This document shows, one piece after another, positions 22,493 to 33,654 of a DNA stretch of 64,000 nt. The notes below the pieces were generated by a model. It had not been told where the DNA came from and did no database searches. It worked only from the letters and a program-made list of their open reading frames with translations. The stretch lies in NCBI GenBank assembly GCA_036924285.1, contig JAYKYS010000019.1:620001-684000 (forward strand), given 5' to 3'. Position 1 is the stretch's first letter, and each line of letters starts with the position of its first letter. The stretch is from Asterella californica (taxonomy: Eukaryota; Streptophyta; Marchantiopsida; Marchantiales; Aytoniaceae). The translations under genes were made by a program, and so were the position numbers.

Positions 22493-22510
22493 TGGCACCG
22501 CTGCCGAGGA
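22493..22510 (+). promoter_or_regulatory. primer binding site of L1, tRNA-Asp-like
   Basis: TGGCACCGCTGCCGAGGA closely resembles the tRNA-Asp-type site used by many Tat/Athila elements (TGGCGCCGTTGCCGGGGA). It lies 23 bp after the LTR end and marks the start of the internal domain. Confidence 0.8.
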
Positions 22511-22579
22511 TTTCATCTTAGTAACATCTGTTCTAAGCTTCCTGGATCTATGTGTCAGTAGTTAGTTTCATTCCGAACT

Positions 22580-22870
22580 AACTTCGATTGTATTTGAATG
22601 TGTTGACGGACTCTATCTTGCTAGAAGACAAGAATCGCAACCAAAAGCTGATGAGATACATCAGAGGGAACTGGAAGAAGCCGCTTCCCTGCTTCCAAGA
22701 GCTTCTTGGAAGACTCGATCTTGGAAGACTGCAGCGAGTACAACAGGAAGCAAGAGAAGAAGACGTTCCGAACTTGTGACCGGTTGTTCAGACAGTCAGT
22801 CTGCCGGATCTAGTATTAGAAGAAGAGGGACATCTCTTCTCAGCACTCTGGTGGATGCCTCCGACCAGAG
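22580..22870 (+). pseudogene. gag: gag N-terminal fragment of L1
   Basis: It is homologous to the start of the L4 gag at 48846 (LYLARxQE, EADEIHR, ASSLLPRASWKTRSWKT and a T-S-L-L-x-TLVDASDQ segment). The start codon equivalent is changed (TTGACG instead of TTATG), and the sequence breaks off at 22870, joining an inverted LTR fragment of L2. It is not functional. Confidence 0.75.
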
Positions 22871-25800
22871 TGCTGCCCCTTCACATGCAAGCGGTTTCTC
22901 TTTCCTGTTCTTGCGCTTCTTACTCTGCCACATGGCTGCTTAACTAAATTTACACTAAAACTGCCACCCCTAAGATAGCATGTTAGGTTCCTACTACGTT
23001 TGGAAATATCAACTTGTCTCCTACGTTTGCTACCTACTCTGATTGCTCGGAGGCAATCTCTACCTGATCTGCTCCTATCGGAACTACTAGCTCTGCCTCT
23101 GATAAGCTGGAAAGCCCTGCAATTACCTCGGGTGTCACTGAGGTGGCTTCCTCAATAGTCGTCGTTGGCTCTGCTGCTGCTGCTTCGGCTTCTGCTTCTG
23201 CTTCTGCTTCTGCTTCGGAAGACGGAAGCGTCTTCTGGGAAGCTGGGTCGACTTGCGCTTCCTCGCTCTTTTGAGGCACTAGTCCGACACTGGGAGCCAT
23301 GGTGATCTCATAGGGTTCCGGGGAAGTCGTTTCTTCCACTCGAAATACCTGAGAAGACAGCTCTTCTTCCTGTCTTCCAGAAGACATCTTGTCTTCCGGG
23401 GCTTCTTCCGGAGTCTTCTTGACTTCCAACGCTATCACTACCAAGTGGACAGCAAGGTCGAACTCCTCCTTCTCCAATTCGGATCCAGTCGATGGTGCTG
23501 GAGCTTGGGAAGATGCAGTTGCAGGTGGCGGAATCAAGGGAAGACCATAGAGTGTCTTCACTCTCTCTATCTGCCGATCCAAATACCTGAACATACTCTC
23601 CTTGCACTCTACCAACATCGTCTTGGACTCGTCGTCCCATTCTCTAGCCAAGTTAAGAAGCTTCCTACCCGCGGTGAAGTTGAACTTCTTCCGAAGCGCT
23701 TCCACCGACTGAGCTAGCATCCCATGCGCACGAGCTTTCGTTGCTTCCCGCTGCGTCTTCTCGGCTGCAGTCTGCGCTTCTACGGCTTCCCGCAGTGTCC
23801 TCCATGTCGTCTTCTCCTCTGCAAGGGCGGTGATCTTATCCCGCACTCGCAGAACCTCCTGGTCACGCTGCTGTAAACGCGCCTGTAACTCTTGGTTGCT
23901 CTTCTTCAGCTGCGCTGACTCCTTGGCAGAAGCGGCTGCTTCCGCCTTGTACTTCGCTGCGAGCTCCTCCGTGGTGCGGAGGTTGACTTCCAGCGCTTCT
24001 ACCTTCTTCTGGCCTTCTTCCCGCTGCATCAGGGTGCGCAGACCGAATCCAGGCTGTAAGGGCTTCTCCTGAGCCTTCGCTCTCTTTTCGAGCAACTCCA
24101 AAGCGGACTGGATCTCTGAGTGGAAGAAGGCACTGAACTCTTCCAGTCTTCTTCCTGCGGAAGACAAGTTCATCTCCACAATCCGATCGGAGGTGTCGAT
24201 CTTATCTTCTAGAGGCAAGGATGTCTCTTCCACCACTATGGTCTTCAGCTTCTGCGCACGGGAAGAAGCTACTCTTCTCATCTTCCGAGGTGGAAGATCT
24301 CTCCTCATGGTAGAAGCGGTCCTCTTTACTACGCTTCCTCGCATCGCAGTAGGAGTATCCATCCATCCTTCGTCTTCTGGAGTCTTCGGAAGACTCCTTG
24401 GTGTTGTAGAAGCGGTCTTCTGCGCAGCTCGGGTACTCAAGAACTCTTCTGGTGAGTCGGACTCCGATCCAGAGTGAATGATCGGAAAGGAGGTGGTCTT
24501 CCTAGGCACGCTCTTAGGACCCATCTTCCTTGGTGGAGTCGCATCTTCCGATCCACTGGAATCGTCTTCCCTCATCAGAAGCGTCTTCTGATGAGTACCG
24601 GGTCTCATCTGCGGCATCAGAGTGGGAGGGGGAGTCATCGCTGCTGCTCGGTCGTCTTCTTCCGAGGTCTCCTCCTTCGCCTCATGCTGCCATGTTGGTC
24701 CATATCTCGCCAACTGATCTTCCGTGAGATCCCCCATTGCTACATACAAGTAACAGAAGAATGGAGTAAGATGTCCTCCTGCCGGGGTACCTAAGTACAC
24801 CAGCTCTGTCTGTACATATACGTGGAAGAACGCACCCCAGTTGACGGGCACTCCTTCCGCGCATACTGCTTCCAGGAACTCCACGTCGTGATCTCCAAGG
24901 TACCTCATCTTCTGCGCCTTCCCCTTAGAAAAGAGGTGAAGGAACAGCTTCGTCAGAAGACGCTTCCGCGACTCCCGATAAGATTCAACCTTCTAGCCGT
25001 TTCTTCCCTGTCTGTCCTCCATGAAGAGGCAAGTTGTGCTTCCAGGCACATGTCACTCACTCAAGATCCTGGGTAAGATCTTCTTCTCGAGCCAATAACC
25101 TCGGTCCTCGGATTCTGACCTGTGGAAGGTCCTGCGCCACCAATCTTCAGTCCAGGAAGATGATCTTCCTCGAGCTACTCCTGCCTTCGCAGGTACACGG
25201 TTGCGAGACGGTAAGGCTGCCCAAACCTCCTCCAGAAGATCCTGATCGGCGACGTTCCAATCCCACAGGAAGAAGTCGAGACCCAACTCCTTGAGGAAGG
25301 GTTTGGCCTCGGTCAACTCTGCTGCGGGTAACACCAACCCTCGAGGATGCATTGACATACTTGAAAATCTGTTGCACTAAGCCACACGTACTTACTGTGA
25401 GCCGAAGGCTCAGTCCTTCCCAAGCTCTCACAGTCTAGCTTCCACTCTCAGAAGACGAATCTAGTCTTCCAGAAGACAGCTACTCCGTCTTCCGGGATTC
25501 TAACAGTGCTTCCTAAATAGCTCTCGTCTTCCGAGCTATATCTAACCAATCCTAACTAAGCAAGGCCTCGCATGGATTCCTAAGAAGACAACCCACCTTG
25601 CATTACATCCTACTTCCTAACAGAAGATACAAGATTTGCGAGAAGTAGAGTGTGTAACAGGTTCAGAAGATGGTTGCGGGCTCCTGCGGTGACAGTGGCC
25701 TCTGGGAAGACTCCTGGGACAGCTTCCGATTCAATGTCTTTCTCGGATGGCCTCCCGAAGCCAAGCTTCCCTTCACTGGTCTCACCTGTCTTCTGCTTCC

Positions 25801-27343
25801 TACGCGCAATCTATCCTCACAACAGACTCAAGACATTTGCACTCTGTTCTTCTGACTTCTCACCTCTCATACACACTAAGAAGAAGCTTGCTGCATGATG
25901 AGAAAACATGACCCTCGACCATTCTCTCCAGATTCTGCCAGCAAGACTTCTCACAACTCTCTTCTAAGTTCGGGAAGAAGAAGGAATAGGCTGCTAAGGT
26001 CGCACAGAAGAGACCCGTAACGGACACTCACGTCTTCTCGCTCGTTCTGCCAGCCTTTCCAATCTTCTAGTCTCTCTAGGAAGATGTGGATTTGAGAAGC
26101 TTGGAAGACCGAGAGGCACAGGCCTAGTTCCCGACTTCCAACTTCTCGAATTAACAAACAACTCACCACGCCACTCAGGATTCGTACCAAGCCTCTCTTA
26201 ACACCAAAGCAAAGCAAATCCACTCTTGATACGAATTGTATACAGTCGTCTTCCGAAGACAGTCAGGCTTCCGAAGACAGTCAGATCTCAGAAGCGTCTT
26301 CCGAAGATGTTCCAATCTTCCGAAGCGCCTTCTGTTCACAGTTTCGGGAGTAGAGGGATGGTAGGATAGGGAAATTGATAGCTGGGATCTCCAATTTGAG
26401 GGCTAGGAGTAGGGAAGCTCGAATTGCACTCGGGAAGAAACAAGAAGATGTCTAACGGAAATTGGGCAACGCTTTCGCACCCAATGTCACAAAAGGAAAA
26501 ACCGAGGTGAGAATTGATCGATCGGGTTGCCTGCAAACAACTGGGGAAGCGCGGGGGATACCAAACAAAGGCAAGAAGCAGTGGGGAAGAGAAAAGAACA
26601 TGGGAAGAACCTCTACTATCTTTTGTCTGCTTCCTGAGCTGTCTTCGATCCTCCGTGCGCTTCCGGGTCTGATTCTAGCTCCAATGCGACCTCACAAAGC
26701 TGCTTCTGCCGTCAGCTCCTTACTACGCCTCAATCGATCAAGCCTTCCACCTTCGATTCCACTCAGCTGTCCTCCAATGTCAACTTCTGGGAGTTCACAG
26801 AAAACTCCTTCAGCTCGATACGCTTCTGCTCTCAGTAATTCAACCTTGCCTTCCTTCTAGCTTCGAATCAATCCTGACCTCTCTCAATTTCACCTCGCTG
26901 CTTCTTCACTCAAGGCTCACCCTCGAATCGATCTTCTAACCAAAACGTGCCTTTGCTGCGGGAAGCTGAAATGTGCTAATGCACTTCCTGCGCATCTTCC
27001 CCGCAATTTAGGGGTTTCGACCCTCCCGACCTACCTAACCTATTCGGTGCTACCTGATAGGTGCACCTACTCCTTACGTGGTGAAGCTTCCGCGGTTGCC
27101 GTCTTCCGGAAGATACGTGTCTTCCGTCTTCCGCCGTCTTCGGAAGACACAACCGAGAAGACGCTTCCCAGAAGACGATCGTCTTCTGAAGAAGTCAGCT
27201 TCTTATTACAAAAAGATCGTAAGATCATCTTCCTTCTAAGGAAGCCGTAGTCTTAAGTAACCACGCTTCTTCAGTTATACAAACAAGTTATTAATCTTAA
27301 AAATTTCAAAAATTCGTGAATCCTGTAATTTGTGGACACCACA
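22871..27343 (-). mobile_element. LTR of L2 (minus strand), 3' end truncated
   Basis: The element-sense LTR starts at 27343 (TGTGGTGTCCACAAATTACAGG) next to a polypurine tract and reads towards lower coordinates. It matches the LTR at 52361-58336 but stops at 22871, where it is fused head-on to L1 gag, so about 1.5 kb of its 3' end is missing. The palindromic GTCTTC block lies near 27100-27200. The LTR carries the best preserved copy of the LTR-borne reading frame. Confidence 0.85.
23034..25358 (-). CDS. LTR-borne open reading frame of the L family, best preserved copy
   Basis: I do not recognise the family. The frame starts with MSMHPRGLVLPAAEL at 25358. A stop and frame change break it between about 25053 and 24908. 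It then runs for 624 codons without interruption to 23034, a total of about 775 codons. The N-terminal third is hydrophobic and Trp-rich (FFLWDWN, SSWTEDWWRR, GTPAGGHLTPFFCYLYVAMG). A Ser/acidic linker follows, with a basic, nuclear-signal-like stretch (PPRKMRRVASSRAQK). Next is a long predicted coiled coil (from about LMQREEGQKKVEAL to SVEALRKKFNF) and a conserved block (FRYLDRQIERVKTLYG). An acidic tail contains an (EA)n run. Copies at 37868-39725, 44832-47116 and 53957-56321 share this layout. It may be an accessory or gag-related protein; the function is unknown. Confidence 0.75.
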
Positions 27344-27357
27344 TACGCCCACCCTCA
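27344..27357 (-). promoter_or_regulatory. polypurine tract of L2
   Basis: On the minus strand TGAGGGTGGGCGTA precedes the LTR start. The same tract lies at 58337-58350 and, with one change, at 41764-41777. Confidence 0.75.
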
Positions 27358-27400
27358 CATGTTTGCGTCCCCGCAAACATTAGCGCTTCAGCACTTCTGT

Positions 27401-27985
27401 TCACGTCCAGTACTTCTTGACACGCCACCCATTTACACGAGTGATCATCAACGTACCGTCCAACTCTTCCAACTGCAAGGAACCATTGGTGAAGATCTCC
27501 AAGACGCGGTAAGGACCCATCCAGCAAAGATGAAGTTTCCCAGGGAACTTAAGATGCCGATTGTCATAGAGAAGAACCAAGTCCCCATCTGTGACGGTCA
27601 CCTTCTTCAGCTTGCCATCATAGTTCACCTTACGTTGCGCTTGTACTTCGTACGTCTTCTCCAAAGCAGCATTCTTGTCTTCTTCGAACTCTACAAAGTT
27701 CAGAAAACGCTGCTCCTGGCTCTCCTCTTCTTCCATGCGTTCGGTCACGGCTAACCTGTAAGTAGGGACCTCTAACTCGATGGGCACAATAGATGTCATG
27801 CCCTAAGTTAGATAGAAGGGTGTCTTCTGGGTCGTGACTTTGGGTGAAATCCTGAAAGTCCAAAACACAGATGGCAATTTCGTGTCCCAATCATACACAT
27901 GGTTAAGAGTTACCTTATTCAGGATATTACATAGAAGACCATTCGACTTCTCTGTCAGTCCGTTAGCTTCCGAGTTGTACGGCGT
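27401..27985 (-). pseudogene. pol: integrase C-terminal part of L2, interrupted by element B
   Basis: The GPY-type end is clear (LHLCWMGPYRVLEIF), with upstream PIELEVPTYRLAV. A stop at about 27803 and a frame change near 27800-27890 break it. Element B is inserted at 27986, and the remaining N-terminal integrase resumes at 37388. The homologous intact frame is at 58395-59633. It is non-functional. Confidence 0.85.
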
Positions 27986-29267
27986 TGTCGGAGTGTGATC
28001 CGTCTACTTAAGAAAACGCCGGGCTTTTGGCTGTGGTTGTTTACTCAAGAGGTTGGCTTTCAGGTCACAACAGGGGCTATAAACACTCACACAGGTGTGT
28101 AGGATCCTCTAATATGCTCAAAAGTGAAATTTAGGTCTAACTAGTAGTAATATGTTTAGGCGGTGAACTTTGACACTCAAGGAGAGGAAAACTATGAAGG
28201 TTTAGACTTCTAAACTTCCCCTACATGTAAATAAGGTCCTACTGAACACACACACGAAGTTTCACCCTTAGATCAAATTCTAGCACCGAGATGTTGACAG
28301 AAAAGTTCTGAGTAAGAAAATTATGGCAATTTTTGGTACCTAGATGGCTATCTCAACCTAGAACAGACGATTGGCTCGATGAATTTCAGATATTCTCACA
28401 GTATTTAAAGTCTACAGGATGCTGAACATCCCTGTGAAGTTGAGACTCCTGAATGTACACAGAACTCCAGATCTCCTCCTCTGAAGTCGTTGCTCTAGAT
28501 TAAGAGCTTTTCAGACCCCCTCGCCTTCAGCGGCCGCCCTGAATTACTCAGTCGCTCAATCGATATGAAACTTTTTGGGAAATCGTTGCCCTGCTGGCAG
28601 AGAACACAACCTTGAAGTTTTGAAGCAATTTCCTCAAATCTGGTGCGAGTGACACTGAAAACCCTAAATCCAACAAAAGTGATTCAATTCTAGCACAATT
28701 CGAACTTCAATTGGTCATAACTTCGTCTTTATTGCCTCAAATTGATCGAAAATTTCACTGGAAGTGCTTGGCATGACGAGCTCTATCTCCCTGTGCTCTC
28801 AGATTTCGAAGATCCCTCACCAATTGCTCGAAATCCACTCTAGAGCTCTGTTTCTAAACTTAGAGTTTTACAAAAGACAAAAATGGACCAATGGGAGTTC
28901 ATAGCTCCACTTGACTGTCCTATTGTGCCTTAAACTACCTGGTAACTTATCTACACTCATAGGCTACGACGTCAAGCCCCCTAGAGTGCCAGCGTAAAAC
29001 TTAAACTACCTAAAATGACACGCAGCCCCAAAAAATAACTTAAATCAGCTAGAAAGCGTGCATGGACGACACGCAAATACAACCCATGAGCTTAAGCCCT
29101 ATCAACATGGTAATCAACCTACTAAGACTCAAAATAGTGTTAACATCGTATGCAAAGGTGTCAAACATATACATAAAGGACTAAAAGTAATATGAGCTAA
29201 CTTCTAGAACTACTAAACTAAAGCGTCGAAGTAGAAGTCAAGCATGTAGCCGCCAAGTAGCGCGACA
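27986..29267 (-). repeat. 3' LTR of element B
   Basis: In element sense it begins at 29267 (TGTCGCGCTACTTGG) and ends at 27986 (...CTCCGACA). It has the same length as the partner LTR at 36102-37383. Confidence 0.95.
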
Positions 29268-29280
29268 TCCACCCCCTCTT
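29268..29280 (-). promoter_or_regulatory. polypurine tract of element B
   Basis: On the minus strand AAGAGGGGGTGGA lies directly before the LTR start TGTCG. Confidence 0.85.
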
Positions 29281-29315
29281 AACCTGCACATCCTCCGGTA
29301 TGTGCCAGATCCAGA

Positions 29316-30759
29316 TCAATACTCTTCAACTTCAGCTTCAAATTCATCTTCAACCTCCATTGAGTCTTCAGCTTCATCTTCAGTAAGCTCTGCAAAGTTC
29401 TGGTCCTCCCCTCTCCTTCTAAAGAGCTTGATTCTCTTCCCTGCGACTGGTATCTTGAGCACCGCACCATCTAACTCTCTCAAAGAGTATGTGATATTAT
29501 CATAAACTTCTAACACCACATAAGGTCCGAACCATCTCTTGGAAAACTTTCTGATAGCGCTATGCTGATTATCAAGACTACTATCATAGACTAACACCAA
29601 TCACCTTCCTTAACTGGTTTGGGTCGTAGTCTATGCGTTCTATCAAATCTGCCTTTGTTTCTCTCTCTAGCAATCTTCAACCTTTCCACAGCTTTGGCAA
29701 CATCCTCAGGTCTTTGTTCTAACTGCTGGATCCTTAATGCAAGAAGATCCTCCGTACTTCTATCATCTTCCCATGACAAAACATTCCAAGTAGGCACAAC
29801 CTCCTCAATCGGCATCATAGGTTTTTGTCCTAGTATCAACTCTGCTGGCATGTAACCTGTAACGGTACTATGAGTTGTACGATCTCTTCACAAAGCAAAT
29901 GGTAGCAGTCTAGGCCATTCACGGATCTTATCCTTGCAAGCTTTTACCAAAGCTTTGATGATTGGCGGATGACCTCGTTCGCTTTTCCCATTCCCTTCAG
30001 GATAGTAAGCAGTGGTTAATGCCAACTTGATTCTCAATCGCTTGAAGAACTCAACTGCTTCTTGTGAATCCAACTCACCCCTATCTGCAGTAATCTTTCC
30101 CACACACCCATACCTACAAATAACATCTTCAAGTAGAAAGCGGCAGACACTAGCAGTGGTCTTCGTCCTCAGGGCACGACCTTCAACTTGGTTAGATAGA
30201 TCTTCTCTAGCCAAGACTAGATACCTCATTTGTCCAAGCCCAAACGGCATAGTTACCAGATCCACTACCCATTTGTAATGAATAGCTAAAGGATAAGTAG
30301 GATGCAATCCATCACGATGGCGTACATTGGAGTACATCTGACAGGGTATACAAGATGAAACAAACTGTACTACATCCTTATACATACCCTTCCACCCATA
30401 CTTCTCCTTCATCTTGGCAAATGTAGCCCAAACTCCTCTATGACCGGCCCATAGACTCTCATGGAACTCCTTGATCAGCTTCTGCTGCAATTCCAGGTCA
30501 CATACCACCCGCTGTGGTACACCTCCTTGCAGCTTAGGGCGCTTCCATAGATGTCCTTCATATAAAAAGTACCCATAAGTTGTTCTACGGATCCTCTTGA
30601 AATCTGCATCAGACCAGCCTTCTTGCCTTTCCAATGAACTCAAATAGCGCCCAAGATCCAACCACTCGCCATCATACATAGGTTCCTCAAATAACTCCAA
30701 TGGAGTTGCAAAACAGCTTCTGTCTTTTCTAGCAAGAACACTAGAATAGAACTCTGTTC
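29316..30759 (-). pseudogene. pol: integrase of element B
   Basis: On the minus strand it opens with a TEFYSS remnant right after the solo LTR. An HHCC zinc module follows (FHESLWAGHRG, CIPCQMY), then the catalytic core, with acids in KWVVDLVT, ADRGELD and KSERGHPP (D-34-E spacing). The C-terminal GPY module is KRWFGPYVV. Frame changes or stops occur near 30700, 29887 and 29600, so the protein is split into at least four pieces. It is close in sequence to element A at 480-1875. It catalysed strand transfer of element cDNA in the intact ancestor. Confidence 0.9.
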
Positions 30760-31672
30760 TGTAAACCCTCTGCGGTCTTATCGATCAACTACCCCCCGAT
30801 CTCTCAACCTCCACGATCGTCATCCACGAATCTGCAACATGTCGGGCCTGTCTCTCACTCAGGGGTCACCTCTGATGGCTTTGATGGAAGCACACCATGA
30901 ACTTGAAGGGAAAATGCTGAGTTCACTCATTCATACACCCACAAACTTATCAACTAAAAATCTCCTTAAACACATCAACTAAAATCCTCCATTCTAACGA
31001 CGTCTCTCAAGTTCTCACATGCTAAAAATATCCCACACTCTCTATATTACTCAAGTTGTCATTACGACAATGTGAAAACAAGGATGAGGAGCTCTTCTCT
31101 ACTCCTCTATTTATACATTCTAGGTTTTTACTTTGGTACCCCCGATAACTCAGCCGTAACTACTTTTACCGGGTTTTACTAAGATATTACTTAAGGTAAA
31201 AGCATTGATCACATGGGCTTTTTACCTTTTCACATGGGCTTATTCCTTCAAAGTCAACAACTTCTAGAAGGATTCTGGAATATTCTCAAGGAATCTCGAA
31301 TTTCCACCCCCCCTCTACACTAGGACCCACTAAAAAGGAAACATGTGGAATCTCTTCTTGTTTTTAATGCTCACAAAGTCCACAACTTTAATCCAACCAC
31401 TAATATCAAGTCAAAAAGGAGATAAGGGATACTTTCCACCTCCTTTCTATCTTTTAGACAAGATGACAAGATAGTAGTGCTCACTCTTTAGCAAATATCT
31501 GAATTCTGCCAAAAGTACAGCTAAGTTTAACCATAACTAACTTTTAGCTAGTCATGACTAACTTGATACATCCTTAAAGTACTTTGGCAGCCAATAAACA
31601 TTCTCAACACTTAGTTATAAATAAACACCTTACTAATAGACAAACTTCCTATGTGTAACATAGGTCGTTACA
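30760..31672 (-). mobile_element. solo LTR of family S inside element B
   Basis: It reads TGTAACGACC at 31672 to TTTACA at 30760 on the minus strand, 913 bp, and is flanked by the 4-bp duplication GTTC (30756-30759 and 31673-31676). Element A has the uninterrupted site (GTACAGAGTTCT at about 447). Its sequence matches the 5' LTR at 50631-51532. A TATA-like TATAAATAG lies near 31109-31117 on the minus strand. A lone LTR with target duplication is the usual product of LTR-LTR recombination. Confidence 0.92.
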
Positions 31673-31676
31673 GTTC

Positions 31677-33577
31677 CCACATCCTCCTGATCATCTATCA
31701 TTTCCTTCTCACCGTAATACCTTGCCCTTGATAACATATCTGCCACATGATTATCTTTTCTTGCAATATGTCTAAACTCTGGGTTCAAGGACTTGATATA
31801 TGCTATCCACCTCAACATAGCAATATCTAGAGTTGTACAGCTAGTGATCATTCCCAAGAGAGGTAAACAATCTGTCTCCACAACCACAGGTGCCCCTATC
31901 AAGTATTCCTTATCACTCTTCATCGCAATAACTACTCCCCATAGCTCTTTCTTGACCTGAGGGTAGTCTCTCTGCCGTGAACTTAACACCTTAACTCCAA
32001 AACGTACCACATATCTATTTCCATCCTCATCATCCTGTCCTATAGCCCATCCAATGCCAATAGGACTAGTATCAACAGTAAGGATAATAGATCTGCCCAA
32101 CTCATATGTTACCTTCCGTAGAGTTGGTGGTGAAGACAACAGATCCTTCAACTTCTTCATAGACTCGCTTTGGTCCTCTTGCCATTGAAATCTTTGCCCC
32201 TTCCTCAGCAACTTGTACAACGGGTCTGCTACATGTGCAAAGTTTGGAATCCATATATGGTAAAACACACATGCACCTAGAAACCTTCTCACCTCGGTAA
32301 CTGACTCACATGTCTCCTTCATCCTTCGAATGGCATCAACCTTGTTTGGACAAGGTCTCCGACCATAAGATCCACATAGGTGCCCTACAATCAACACCTC
32401 CTGTTCTCCAAATACAGACTTTGCTCCTGATAAAGTCAAATGAACCTCCTCCAGTCGACTCAGTATCTTATCACAGTCAGATATGTGATCTGCAACAAAC
32501 TTACGGCACCCCCTCTGATCCATTACCTCATTCTTCTCCTCCTCAGCACATCCTTTGATCGGCACATCACCTCAAAACTTTGTTCATGCCATTCATCATA
32601 TGTGCTACAGAATTGGTAGCACCTTGTGGCAAGGTGCACATCCTTAGTAATCCCAAAGGTGTCCTCATTGTAGTCAAGTCTCTACTTTCAGAGGATAACT
32701 GAAACTGATCATAACCTGAATATAAGTCTCCCATTGAATAGATAGCACGACCAGCAAAAGCCTCTGCAAACTCGTCTACAATAGGTCATATACCCATGTT
32801 CCTAATAGTCACCTTGTTAACTAGCTGCATATCTTGGATAAATCTCAAAGCTCCACTCTTCTTCGAAACAGTAAACCATCTGCTAGAGTAGGGAGCTATA
32901 GATGGTTCCAAGATACCCATCCTAATCCTCTCATTGAGCAAGTCTATCAGCTTTGGTAGATGAGCTCTAGGTACAAGGATAGGACGTAGATTCCAAGGCA
33001 CATGCCGTATAGTAAAGATTACCATAGGTGCAACTACACTTGGATCTACATATACTACTTCATGTGACTCAAACGCAAACGCCTTACCATGCCTAGATAG
33101 CATCTCCCTGAAGCTCTTCTTCTCTTGCTCAGTAAGAAATCCATCACCTCCAATCCTCAACTCCTTCAGTGTTGTTTCTGTGAACTGATGTCTAATTCTT
33201 CTCGGTCCTCTAAGCGTCGGTTCTCGTGCAACTTGCTCCATCTTCTGATTGTAATCGAGTGGTAAAGCCACTGGTTTGACTTTCTTTGTCATTGACTTGT
33301 ACTTGGTCTCCACATACACCTCTTGTCGATCTATAAACTTATCAATTACATCAAAAAGCTCCTTGGAGCTCACTCTCACCACTCTATCTACATCATCTAT
33401 AGAACTTTCTACTATAGATTTCAACTCCCCTATAATATCTACTAAATACTGTTCTTCAAACACCCCAGATATGTATTCATCTCTTGCTAACTCTCCACTA
33501 TCCCACAAAGACTGCTGTACATACTTCACATGTTGCCTCTCAAACCTCTTCAGATTCTCAACCTTCCTATAACACAC
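31677..33577 (-). pseudogene. pol: reverse transcriptase and RNase H of element B
   Basis: The RT N-terminal part is at 32786-33577 (LLNERIRMGILEPSIAPYSS, then KKSGALRFIQDMQLVNK). It continues out of frame to SMGDLYSGYDQFQ and LPQGATNSVAHMMNGMNKVL near 32570-32740. The next residues jump straight to DVPIKG, so the stretch that should hold the xxDD catalytic box is deleted around 32567. The RNase H part at 31677-32565 keeps LTVDTS, KKEL, ETDC and DNHVADML. Stops lie near 32785 and 32566. The enzyme cannot work without its catalytic aspartates. Confidence 0.88.
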
Positions 33578-33654
33578 TGATTCACATGATGTCAGTCCTA
33601 AGAAGCTAGTGGATAAAGCTTCCTGCTCTACTGGATCAGGCGAGAATCCTATCT

